NCBI GenBank assembly: GCA_050633525.1 | Contig: JBOEGR010000024.1 | Coordinates: 1-64,000 of the forward strand | Reading direction: 5' to 3' | DNA: 64,000 bases | Origin: CANLBN01 sp050633525 | GTDB lineage: Bacteria > Pseudomonadota > Gammaproteobacteria > Pseudomonadales > Cellvibrionaceae | Shown: positions 53,635 through 61,546 of the stretch, piece after piece | How the letters are laid out: every line of letters starts with the position of its first letter | How positions within the stretch are numbered: the stretch's first letter is position 1 | Notes under the pieces: model-generated | The model's database searches: none | The model's input: the letters and a program-made list of their open reading frames with translations, nothing else | Told to the model about the DNA's origin: nothing | Translations under genes and position numbers: made by a program

Positions 53635-54900
53635 CTAGTCATAACGTAAAGCTTGCGCAGGCTGTACTCTAGATGCCTTCCTTGCGGGGTAAATAGTGGC
53701 CAATAAGCTCATAACCAAGGAAACGCTAGCCACTAAAATGACATCGCTTAGATGTAATGAAGAAGGTAAAAAGCTCACAGGGTAAATATCAGACTCTAGA
53801 AAAGTAACATTGAAAAGCTGCTCTAAGCCGGCCACTAACTTAGCAACCGTCAACGACAATATCACCCCCAAGACAACACCCACTATTGTACCCACTATGC
53901 CAATAATGGAGCCCTGCACCATAAAGATTGCCATAATCTGCTGATTACTCACTCCCAAGGTTCTCAAAATAGCAATATCACCCTGCTTATCAACAACCAC
54001 CATCACTAAGGTCGACACAACGTTGAAAGCCGCAATGGCAATAATCAACAGCAATAACAAACTCACCAAACTCTTAGACATTTTAATAGCATAATAAATA
54101 TTGCCATGGGTACGGGTCCAATCTGTTGTATAAAAACTAAGCGGCAGTTGAGAGCGGAGCGATGCCGCGACCCTTGAGGCCGCGAATAAATTGTCAATTT
54201 TTAGATGGAGACCCGTAATACCAGTCGTGATCTGGCTATCATTAATGGCCGCTGCATTCTCTAAACCCATTAAAGCTAATGAATGATCAAGCTCAGTACC
54301 GGTTTTAAAGATATCGATTATTTTCAAGCGCCTGATCGCTGGCGCACTTGAGGATGCAGCAGTAGAAGAAGCCGTCCTAGGAACAATGATGGTAACGCGA
54401 TCATCAAGCTCTAGCCCCAATTTTTTTGCCACTCCACTACCTAAAGCAATAACACCTTGCTGTTGGTTTAGTGGCTGCTGATTGAGTGAACGGATAGTGT
54501 CAGCTTTCAGGTAACGTCCAATATTAGATACGGTCGACTCATACTCAGCATCAACGCCATAAATTAAAGCGGGTTGGGTTTTTTTACCTTGGTGCAACAT
54601 CACCTGTAATTCTACAAACGGTGTTGCCGCCACTATATCGTCTGAGCTAATAACTTGCTCCCTCAAGGAGCGCCAATCATCAAGGCCACCACTTTTATAC
54701 AAAGTCACCTGCGGCATAATGGTTAAGATACGTTCTTTTAGCTCACGATCAAAACCATTCATCACCGATAACACTGTGATTAATAAAGCAACGCCTAAGA
54801 TAATACCTACCATGGCAATAGCAGAGATAAACGAGACTGAGCGATTACGACGACGCGTTAAGGTATAGCGCAAGCCGACAAATAAACTAAATGCTTGCAA
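53635..54900 (-). CDS. lolE: Lipoprotein-releasing ABC transporter permease LolE
   Basis: 421 residues with four helices in LolC/E topology: N-terminal helix (about 24-46, GIILGVALLITVLSVMNGFDRELK), a large periplasmic domain (50-270) and three C-terminal helices. MNGFDRE and the final ATIYPARKASRVQPAQALRYD are family marks. With LolC and LolD it extracts outer-membrane lipoproteins from the inner membrane. Order lolC-lolD-lolE on the minus strand makes this the LolE position; it is shorter than lolE of E. coli by few residues. Confidence 0.92.
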   Translation of the reverse strand: MQAFSLFVGLRYTLTRRRNRSVSFISAIAMVGIILGVALLITVLSVMNGFDRELKERILTIMPQVTLYKSGGLDDWRSLREQVISSDDIVAATPFVELQVMLHQGKKTQPALIYGVDAEYESTVSNIGRYLKADTIRSLNQQPLNQQQGVIALGSGVAKKLGLELDDRVTIIVPRTASSTAASSSAPAIRRLKIIDIFKTGTELDHSLALMGLENAAAINDSQITTGITGLHLKIDNLFAASRVAASLRSQLPLSFYTTDWTRTHGNIYYAIKMSKSLVSLLLLLIIAIAAFNVVSTLVMVVVDKQGDIAILRTLGVSNQQIMAIFMVQGSIIGIVGTIVGVVLGVILSLTVAKLVAGLEQLFNVTFLESDIYPVSFLPSSLHLSDVILVASVSLVMSLLATIYPARKASRVQPAQALRYD

Positions 54901-54954
54901 TGCTATTGCCTCTCAGATCTTTGTTTAATCAGTATTAAGCTCTCTGGTGTTAAA

Positions 54955-55638
54955 CTAGCTCGCATTCAAGACACCCTGCTTGAGTTCAACAACCCGATCC
55001 ATTGTGTGAGCAAACTGCTTATCGTGAGTCACAATCACAAAACTAAGTTCGAATTCACGATTTAATTCCCACATTAAACTTTGGATAGATTCTGCCGTTT
55101 CTTGGTCCAAGTTACCTGTTGGTTCATCCATCAGCACACAATTAGGACGATTCACCATTGCCCGGGCGATAGCGACCCTCTGCCTTTCACCGCCCGATAA
55201 CTCCGCAGGCTTATGCTGTAAACGTTGCGCCAAACCGACTCTAGTAAGTAAATCAGAGGCTTGTTGATAAGCCTGCTTTTTTGGCTGTTTAGCAATTAAT
55301 AACGGCATTGCTACATTTTCTAGCGCCGTAAATTCGCCCAAAAGGTGGTGAAATTGATATACAAAACCTAAATAGCGGTTACGCAATTGCCCCCGTGCAT
55401 TCTCATCCATCGCATCAAAAGCCTGCCCTCCCAGCCACACCTTACCCAAAGTGGGTAAGTCTAAACCGCCAAGTAGGTTTAACAGGGTACTTTTACCTGA
55501 GCCCGAACTCCCTACTATCGCAACCCGTTCTCCGCGCTGAATCGATAAATTAATCCCTTTTAAGACCTGCACTTGTTGAGGGCCTTCATCATAACTTTTT
55601 TGTAAGTTCTCACATGCAAGAACAACTGACTCATTCAT
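54955..55638 (-). CDS. lolD: Lipoprotein-releasing ABC transporter ATPase LolD
   Basis: 227 residues: Walker A GSSGSGKST (43-51), Q-loop, signature LSGGERQRVAIARA, Walker B VLMDEPTGNLD and switch His (VTHD). Powers transfer of lipoproteins to the LolA chaperone via LolC/LolE. Usual MacB/LolD group length. The gene lies 54 bp upstream of lolE and 86 bp downstream of lolC, in one presumed operon. Confidence 0.96.
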   Translation of the reverse strand: MNESVVLACENLQKSYDEGPQQVQVLKGINLSIQRGERVAIVGSSGSGKSTLLNLLGGLDLPTLGKVWLGGQAFDAMDENARGQLRNRYLGFVYQFHHLLGEFTALENVAMPLLIAKQPKKQAYQQASDLLTRVGLAQRLQHKPAELSGGERQRVAIARAMVNRPNCVLMDEPTGNLDQETAESIQSLMWELNREFELSFVIVTHDKQFAHTMDRVVELKQGVLNAS

Positions 55639-55684
55639 AATCTATCTTCTTGGTTTTTCTTTAGGTTTTTTCAAGCCTATAAAC

Positions 55685-55732
55685 AGTACTACTCACAGCA
55701 CTACTCATCACACCACTCGCCCCGCTACTCAT
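55685..55732. repeat. 12-bp tandem repeats spanning the lolC stop
   Basis: Four 12-bp units AGTACTACTCAC, AGCACTACTCAT, CACACCACTCGC, CCCGCTACTCAT. The last contains the lolC stop (minus strand, 55725-55727). Confidence 0.65.
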
Positions 55733-56984
55733 AGCGCAAGACTTCTGCTGGCTCGACTTGAGCGGCTCGATAAGCGGGATACAAGGTTGCCAATAAGCTC
55801 AATACAATGCCCACACCGCAAATCAACATCACATCGGCTTGCCTTAACTCGGAAGGGATTTGGCTAATAAAATACACGCTAGGGTCAAAAACATATAAAC
55901 CTAATGCTGATTCAAACCAACTCACTAAATCACTGATATTCAAGGCCAGCAAACTACCCAAAATACCACCAACAAGGATTCCAACAATACCCACGACGCT
56001 ACCTTGCACAATAAACACAGCCATAATTTGCCGCGTGGTCATGCCCAATGTGCGCAGTACAGCGATATCGCTCCTCTTATCTGAAACCATCAAAACTAAA
56101 CTGGTCACAATATTGAGTGCAGCGACGGCAATAATGATCATTAGCAACAAAGTCACCATCCGCTTTTCCATTTTGATCGCTTGGAATAAACTGCCTTGTG
56201 TCTGGCTCCAGTCTCGTAAATCCCATTGGCCCGACTCCATCAGTGTATCCGATAGAGAGTTCACAACATTGGCTGCACGATAGATATCATCTGTTTGTAA
56301 ACGCAAGCCCTGTACTGCTTTGCCATAACGAAATAAACGCTGGGCATCACTTAAATGAATCAAGGCCAAAGATTGATCAACTTGAGCGCCCACCTCAAAT
56401 AAACCGACAACCGTAAAACGCTTTACTCGCGGAAATATCCCTGCTGGCGTTACCGATACCTGAGGTAGAGTCATCACAAGCTTGTCGCCAACATCCACAT
56501 TCAAATAACGTGCAACCAAGTGGCCCAACACAATACCAAATTCACCCGGTTGCAGGTTTTCTAATTTCTGCGGTGGCAAAATGTAACGATTGATATTCGA
56601 TACTCGGCTCTCTTCCTCAGGCAGAATGCCCTGTAGCTCTACTCCGTGGACACTATTCTTAGCCCCCAACATAACAAAGGCACCAATATACGGTGCGCTT
56701 GCAACGAGGCCAGGTGCATTAGAGATAGAGGCTGCTGTGGACTGCCAATCTCGCATACGTGGGAGTTGATCGACAAAACCGTGTGGCACCACGCTTAGAA
56801 TGCGCTGCTTGATTTCACGATCAAATCCATTCATAACCGATAAAACCACAATCAAAGCCAATGTCCCCAGTGCCATACCCAGCAGAGAGAAAATACTAAC
56901 GAAGGAGATAAATTGGTGTCGGCGCTTAGCCCGCGTATAGCGCAGGCCTATAAATAAAGGGGTAGATTGAATCATGGTCGGCAT
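55725..56984 (-). CDS. lolC: Lipoprotein-releasing ABC transporter permease LolC
   Basis: 419 residues, same fold as LolE: helix near 26-50 (LGMALGTLALIVVLSVMNGFDREIK), large periplasmic domain, three C-terminal helices with VLRTLGMTTRQIMAVF. Ends EPAEVLRYE. It is the first gene of lolCDE and carries the part that contacts LolA in known systems (Hook and Pad of the periplasmic domain). The start may also be the second Met (MIQSTPLFIGLRY). Divergent from the pilZ gene. Confidence 0.92.
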   Translation of the reverse strand: MPTMIQSTPLFIGLRYTRAKRRHQFISFVSIFSLLGMALGTLALIVVLSVMNGFDREIKQRILSVVPHGFVDQLPRMRDWQSTAASISNAPGLVASAPYIGAFVMLGAKNSVHGVELQGILPEEESRVSNINRYILPPQKLENLQPGEFGIVLGHLVARYLNVDVGDKLVMTLPQVSVTPAGIFPRVKRFTVVGLFEVGAQVDQSLALIHLSDAQRLFRYGKAVQGLRLQTDDIYRAANVVNSLSDTLMESGQWDLRDWSQTQGSLFQAIKMEKRMVTLLLMIIIAVAALNIVTSLVLMVSDKRSDIAVLRTLGMTTRQIMAVFIVQGSVVGIVGILVGGILGSLLALNISDLVSWFESALGLYVFDPSVYFISQIPSELRQADVMLICGVGIVLSLLATLYPAYRAAQVEPAEVLRYE

Positions 56985-57096
56985 TATAGAGCAAAATGAT
57001 CTAGAGATAGGACTTTAACAAGAGATATCTGACAAATAAAAATTACCTGCTACACTTAAGTGACATTGTCTGTTTATAAAAAGAGTAGGGAAAAAG

Positions 57097-57672
57097 ATGA
57101 GCGAGAAGCGTCAGTTTTTTCGAATTCAGCAAGATGTCATTTTCAACTTTAAAGCCGTGTGCACCGACGCTGTCAGCCATATCAGTGCCGAACAGCATTT
57201 CGATCACGCCAGTACACTCGGCTTGCTCTCTCAATTCCAGCAGTTTGATAATGACTTGCACTCAACACTAGAAGTCATACGTCAGGATAATTTGGCTGTC
57301 GCAGATTACCTCGATATGCTCAATCAAAAAATGAATCTCTTATCGCAGCAAATGCTGTCAAATGAAGCAGTATCGGCAAACGATAGTGACAGTGGCCGCA
57401 TTGATTTAAGCCAAGGTGGTATCGGCTTTGACTCATCAACCCCCTTAGGGATAGAAAGCTGGATAGCAGTTAAATTAGTATTTTTACCTGCCTATACTGG
57501 GCTACTCACCTATGCACAAGTCACCCGCAATCAAATGCAAGAAGATGGCTCTTATCTTATCGGTGCCCGCTTCCATCAACTTAACGATGAACAACACCGC
57601 CTCCTAGCTAGACAGGTCATGCAGGCTCAACTGGTCGAAAAAAGGCAGCAAAAAAGCCAAGTGCATCACTAA
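57097..57672 (+). CDS. PilZ-domain protein
   Basis: 191 residues; a PilZ domain binds c-di-GMP through RxxxR and DxSxxG. Here KRQFFRIQ at the start and IDLSQGGIGF near 105 give both parts, separated by a helical insertion (30-100). The start codon sits in AGGGAAAAAG-type context. Such proteins regulate motility, adhesion or secretion. Together with the EAL-HDOD and CheV genes it points to a c-di-GMP/motility lifestyle. Same order next to lolCDE in Pseudomonas. Confidence 0.85.
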   Translation: MSEKRQFFRIQQDVIFNFKAVCTDAVSHISAEQHFDHASTLGLLSQFQQFDNDLHSTLEVIRQDNLAVADYLDMLNQKMNLLSQQMLSNEAVSANDSDSGRIDLSQGGIGFDSSTPLGIESWIAVKLVFLPAYTGLLTYAQVTRNQMQEDGSYLIGARFHQLNDEQHRLLARQVMQAQLVEKRQQKSQVHH

Positions 57673-57780
57673 ATGCTTAATTTAATACCTAGCCTAGTGA
57701 GTCTGATCATAGATTTATCGAGTAAATTAAAATAAGATAATTACCAACTCGACAGACTCAGTAGATAAAAAGGTGTCAAC

Positions 57781-58089
57781 GTGAAAAAATGTCCCACTTC
57801 CCTCTTACGCCGTATTGCTATTATCAGTACAACAATCAGCTTAACAAGCGTATTCAGCCATAGTGTTCTAGCAGAAAGTGTCGTTGTTCCGATTGGCCAG
57901 CAAGGTGTACAAAGCAGTGTCGAACGCCCCAAAACCGGTATAACAAAAACCCAAGTAAAGAATCGTTACGGCGAACCCAATGGATGGCGACCAGCCGTCG
58001 GGCAGCCACCGATTTCAAGTTGGGTCTATGATGGATTTACCGTTTACTTTGAATATGATCGAGTGATTCACAGCGTACTGACTCGTTAA
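57781..58089 (+). CDS. Secreted BamE/SmpA-like small protein
   Basis: 102 residues from a GTG at 57781 with AAAAGGTG five bases upstream. Signal peptide (1-32, cut near VLAES). The mature region GITKTQVKNRYGEPNGWRPAVGQPPISSWVYDGFTVYFEYDRVIHSVL has the small alpha-beta layout with a G-x-P motif seen in SmpA/OmlA-like proteins, but no lipobox Cys was found after the signal. Role unknown; possibly an envelope helper. Confidence 0.7.
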   Translation: MKKCPTSLLRRIAIISTTISLTSVFSHSVLAESVVVPIGQQGVQSSVERPKTGITKTQVKNRYGEPNGWRPAVGQPPISSWVYDGFTVYFEYDRVIHSVLTR

Positions 58090-58105
58090 TACAATCTACC
58101 CGCAC

Positions 58106-58148
58106 AGCCTAAGAGTTAAGCAATAAATAAAAACAGCACTCTTAGGCT
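58106..58148. terminator. Bidirectional hairpin between convergent genes
   Basis: Perfect 11-bp stem AGCCTAAGAGT/ACTCTTAGGCT with a 21-nt loop, between the stops at 58089 and 58169. No long T run, so termination efficiency is uncertain. Confidence 0.6.
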
Positions 58149-58168
58149 TTACTCTTAAACTTGGCACT

Positions 58169-58747
58169 TCAGTATTGCTCTACCCTTACATTCCCACTAC
58201 AACAATCGTAAATACCCCCACTAGCAACACAGTACTGAATCGCAATGTTTTGTGCTTCCGCTACGTTAGCACTAATTCCATAACCTGAGGCACCCGTCAT
58301 AGAACAGTATGATGTCGCTCTGAATGTTTGCTGAATAGCCTGAGACGACTGATGATTCACATTCGTATTCGTGTTATTAATATTCGTATTATTAAAAGGC
58401 GTCGTTTGGGGTGTAGGATTAGTTTGTGTTTTTGTAGGCGTATGTAACTCTTGCAGTACCGAAAGCACTAGCACGAAAGCAGCAATGCCTCCCGCAGCAC
58501 GTAAACTCATGCCTTTGCCTGAATAATCAATATTCAAAAAGCCAGGGATGGTCGCCACAACCGCTCCCGCCATAATCGAAATCAATATGTAAAGCAGCGG
58601 CATTTTGTTGTCATCGATTTTTGTTTCCATGACGATGGTATAGGAAATTAAAGCCAGAACAAGAAAAGCGAATAAAATGCCAATAAATCGCTCTAGTTTT
58701 GAAGGGGCGGTAGCAGCTACAGGGGTTTTTTCATTATTATCAGCCAT
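58169..58747 (-). CDS. Membrane protein with Cys-rich C-terminal domain
   Basis: Not recognised. 192 residues: three membrane helices (about 21-40, 50-68, 82-98), a low-complexity Thr/Asn linker with NNTNINNTNTNVN (110-135), and a C-terminal domain with four Cys (YCSMTGASGYGISANVAEA...YCVASGGIYDCCSGNV), which resembles the DUF4189-like small secreted Cys module. The C-terminal domain is probably periplasmic. A hairpin separates it from the convergent gene. Function unknown. Confidence 0.65.
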   Translation of the reverse strand: MADNNEKTPVAATAPSKLERFIGILFAFLVLALISYTIVMETKIDDNKMPLLYILISIMAGAVVATIPGFLNIDYSGKGMSLRAAGGIAAFVLVLSVLQELHTPTKTQTNPTPQTTPFNNTNINNTNTNVNHQSSQAIQQTFRATSYCSMTGASGYGISANVAEAQNIAIQYCVASGGIYDCCSGNVRVEQY

Positions 58748-58879
58748 ATTCCTTTAACCTTTTTATCTTAAATTAACCAAAAAATAAGGCACAGATAGAG
58801 CCAGCAAACGAATTAGAAGCTGAAACTAAGTGTACCTATACAGGTAATCATAAAAAGGAAAGCTTACTCTTTTTATACG

Positions 58880-58906
58880 CTGACTAAAATAGCTGTTTTT
58901 AGTCAG
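58880..58906. terminator. 3-prime hairpin of nhaA
   Basis: Stem CTGACTAAAA/TTTTAGTCAG with a 7-nt loop, 28-54 bp after the nhaA stop (minus strand). A weak T content follows, so a terminator is possible but not certain. Confidence 0.45.
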
Positions 58907-58933
58907 GCTTATCTACTATTCAATAAACTGCAC

Positions 58934-60142
58934 TTAATTCGCGAATGGCGATTCCGATGTTTTAATATTCACAGCCGGGGTCTTGGGCAGCGTCGCTTTC
59001 AAGACGAAATATCCGACCAAACCAGAAGCAATCGAACCCAATAAGATACCTAAGCGTTCATCAACAATTTCCATAAAGCCCGTTTCTTCAAAAGCGAGAG
59101 AGCCGATAAAGAGGCTCATAGTGAAACCAACACCACACAAGGCTGCAACACCATAGATCGTACCCCAAGACATATTACTAGGGCGCTGCGCTAAACCTAG
59201 CTTAATACCTAACCAACAGAAACCAAAGACACCGACTTGTTTACCCACAAATAAACCTAAAGCGATACCCGCAGGAATACTGTGTGTCAATTGATCTAGA
59301 CCGATACCTCCCAAATCAAGGCCCGCGTTGCAGAAAGCAAAGACCGGTAAGATAAAAAAGCTGACCATGGCATGCAGCTCATGCTCCATGGTCTTTAGCG
59401 GCGATGTTCCCGCAGCCGATTTCATTGGAATAAACATTGCCAACACCACACCCGCCAATGTGGCGTGAACACCAGATTTGAGCATCGCCACCCACATAAA
59501 TAAGCCGATATAAAGATAGTAGCGTCTTCTGGCAATACCTGATTTATTCATCAACCACAATGCCAACATACAAAATAGGCAAAACACTAAGGCCCCAATA
59601 GAAATTTTACTGGTGTAAAACAGAGCGATAATGACAATGGCTCCCACATCATCGAAGATAGCAATAGATGTCAGGAGGACTTTTAAACTAATAGGCACCC
59701 TAGAACCCAGTAAAGATAAGATACCCAAAGCAAATGCAATATCCGTGGCAGCGGGAATCGCCCAACCTTGGATCGCAGCAGGGTCATCTTTATTCAGAGC
59801 AACATAAATCAGTGCCGGTACAGCCATACCACCAATAGCACCCAAACCCGGAAGAATAATATTACGTTTATCGGATAACTCGCCCTCAATAAACTCTCGT
59901 TTAAGCTCTAAACCAACCAATAGGAAGAAAATAGCCATTAAGCCATCATTCACCCACAGTAATAAGGGTTTATTGATGCTAAAGGTATCAATCGCTACGG
60001 ATACAGGAGTATCAATCAATAGATTGTAATAAGATGCAAGGGGGGAATTCGCTAAAATAATTGCCAATACCGCACTAAACATGAGCAAAATGCCCGCTGC
60101 GGATTCGTGTTGAAAAAGAGCCTTTATACTCTGAATATTCAT
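58934..60142 (-). CDS. nhaA: Na+/H+ antiporter NhaA
   Basis: 402 residues, twelve helices. Motifs: LVGLELKREFIEGELSD, GWAIPAATDIAFALGILSLLGSRVP, the paired Asp of IAIFDDVGAIVIIALFY that binds Na+, and FVGKQVGVFGFCW. Exchanges cytoplasmic Na+ for external H+; in a sodium-based cell it would complement the sodium-pumping nqr encoded at the other end of the window. An 11-bp inverted repeat lies about 60-90 bp ahead of its start and a hairpin follows its stop. Confidence 0.96.
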   Translation of the reverse strand: MNIQSIKALFQHESAAGILLMFSAVLAIILANSPLASYYNLLIDTPVSVAIDTFSINKPLLLWVNDGLMAIFFLLVGLELKREFIEGELSDKRNIILPGLGAIGGMAVPALIYVALNKDDPAAIQGWAIPAATDIAFALGILSLLGSRVPISLKVLLTSIAIFDDVGAIVIIALFYTSKISIGALVFCLFCMLALWLMNKSGIARRRYYLYIGLFMWVAMLKSGVHATLAGVVLAMFIPMKSAAGTSPLKTMEHELHAMVSFFILPVFAFCNAGLDLGGIGLDQLTHSIPAGIALGLFVGKQVGVFGFCWLGIKLGLAQRPSNMSWGTIYGVAALCGVGFTMSLFIGSLAFEETGFMEIVDERLGILLGSIASGLVGYFVLKATLPKTPAVNIKTSESPFAN

Positions 60143-60198
60143 AAATTATTTATTACCTTGCTGTTTAGTCTAATGTATAGCTTACTTTTTAGCGGTGA

Positions 60199-60231
60199 CA
60201 ATGAAATAGCTCAGGGCGACCTATTTCATTG
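60199..60231. promoter_or_regulatory. 11-bp inverted repeat upstream of nhaA
   Basis: CAATGAAATAG/CTATTTCATTG with an 11-nt loop, in the 234-bp gap between the ThiF-like stop (60377) and nhaA. May be an operator or leader hairpin for nhaA, or the end signal of the thiamine operon; no T run supports the latter. Confidence 0.5.
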
Positions 60232-60376
60232 CTTAGTTAATAGTAGCTAGGCTACCGATTACAAGTGTAGCCCTTTTTATATACTTCATTTTACCTAATT
60301 AATATCATTAACATAGCATAAAACCTTATATTCTTGCCTGTTCAGCTTTGAGTAAACAAGTTTCAATATCAATGCT

Positions 60377-61546
60377 TTACTGTACCAGCAAGCCTGATTT
60401 TAGCAAATCAACAAGGCCCTTATCTAAATGCTTTACTGAAAACTGATGCGCCTCTAATAGAGCCAGCGCCTTCCCACTTCGGATTCCTGTTTGGCAATAA
60501 CATAAAATGGTTTTATTTTTATCTAGTTTTGACAACGAGACGCCTAACTCATCTAGGGGGATATGATCACCACCAATATTAAAGCTACCTCGCTCTACTT
60601 TACTCCTAACATCCACTACCTGATAACCCGCTTGTTCTCTATAGTATAGAAATTGCTCTGGGCTTAGGTCTTGCCCACTTTCTGTTTTAACATTCAATGA
60701 GCATAACGAACCATCAGCATGATTTAGACGGTAATCTTCTTCTCTAAGTTCAATATTTTTCTGAGCACATAAGGGGCAGTCACTGTTTTTAGCCAATTGG
60801 ATTTTTCGAAATTCAAGGGTTTCCGCTTCGGCCAGCAACAAGGTGTTTTCAAGCGCACAAGACAGGCCAGCTAAATATTTAATCGCTTCGTTCGCCTGCA
60901 AGGTACCCAACAAACCCGGCAATACGCCCAACACACCTGCCGTATTACAATCGGCTAAACCTGCTTCCGGTTTTTCTGGAAATACACAACGGAAACACGC
61001 GGACTGATCTGTTTTCAGCGGAGTGAATAACGCACATTGACCAGAAAACTGATAAATGCTGGCAAACAACCAAGGCGTTTTTGTTAATACACAGAGATCA
61101 TTAATTAAATAACGGGTTTCAAAATTATCGGTGCAATCAATGACTAAATCAACTTTTTCGATGAGTGCTTGCGCATTATCGAGTGATAAATGCTGCTCTG
61201 TTGCACTCACCTCGATATCGGGATTCAATGCTAATAATTGTTGTTGCGCACACTTCGCTTTTGATTGGCCCACCTGAGCTGTTGTAAATAATATTTGTCG
61301 CTGTAAATTCGTTAGGTCAATGGTATCGCCATCAATAATACTGATATGACCCACACCCGCAGCAGCAAGATAAAGTGATACGGGCGAACCTAAGCCTCCT
61401 GCACCCACAATCAGTACTCGAGCTTGCTTTAAACGCAACTGCCCTGCTACGCCCACTTGTGGTAATTGCAAATGGCGGGTGTATCTTAACCATTCATTTG
61501 AAGTGAATTCATTTGAGCTCAATTCATTCGATACAGGTTTACTCAT
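60377..61546 (-). CDS. thiF: ThiF/MoeB-like adenylyltransferase fused to a rhodanese domain
   Basis: 389 residues: E1-type adenylation domain (1-260; ATP motif GAGGLGSPVSLYLAAAG, Arg-rich QRQILF, Zn ligands CFRC and CPLC), then a rhodanese domain (285-389) with active-site loop CQTGIRSG. This fused form activates the C-terminal Gly-Gly of ThiS (or MoaD) and can carry sulfur. It overlaps the thiDE gene by 4 bp, so the thiamine role is favoured over molybdopterin. The N-terminus contains three in-frame 5-residue repeats (SNELS, SNEFT, SNEWL) from a 15-bp repeat. Confidence 0.88.
   Translation of the reverse strand: MSKPVSNELSSNEFTSNEWLRYTRHLQLPQVGVAGQLRLKQARVLIVGAGGLGSPVSLYLAAAGVGHISIIDGDTIDLTNLQRQILFTTAQVGQSKAKCAQQQLLALNPDIEVSATEQHLSLDNAQALIEKVDLVIDCTDNFETRYLINDLCVLTKTPWLFASIYQFSGQCALFTPLKTDQSACFRCVFPEKPEAGLADCNTAGVLGVLPGLLGTLQANEAIKYLAGLSCALENTLLLAEAETLEFRKIQLAKNSDCPLCAQKNIELREEDYRLNHADGSLCSLNVKTESGQDLSPEQFLYYREQAGYQVVDVRSKVERGSFNIGGDHIPLDELGVSLSKLDKNKTILCYCQTGIRSGKALALLEAHQFSVKHLDKGLVDLLKSGLLVQ
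61487..61531 (-). repeat. In-frame 15-bp repeats at the N-terminus of the ThiF-like gene
   Basis: Plus-strand units TAACCATTCATTTGA, AGTGAATTCATTTGA, GCTCAATTCATTCGA; on the minus strand they encode SNELS-SNEFT-SNEWL type repeats before the folded domain. Confidence 0.75.
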
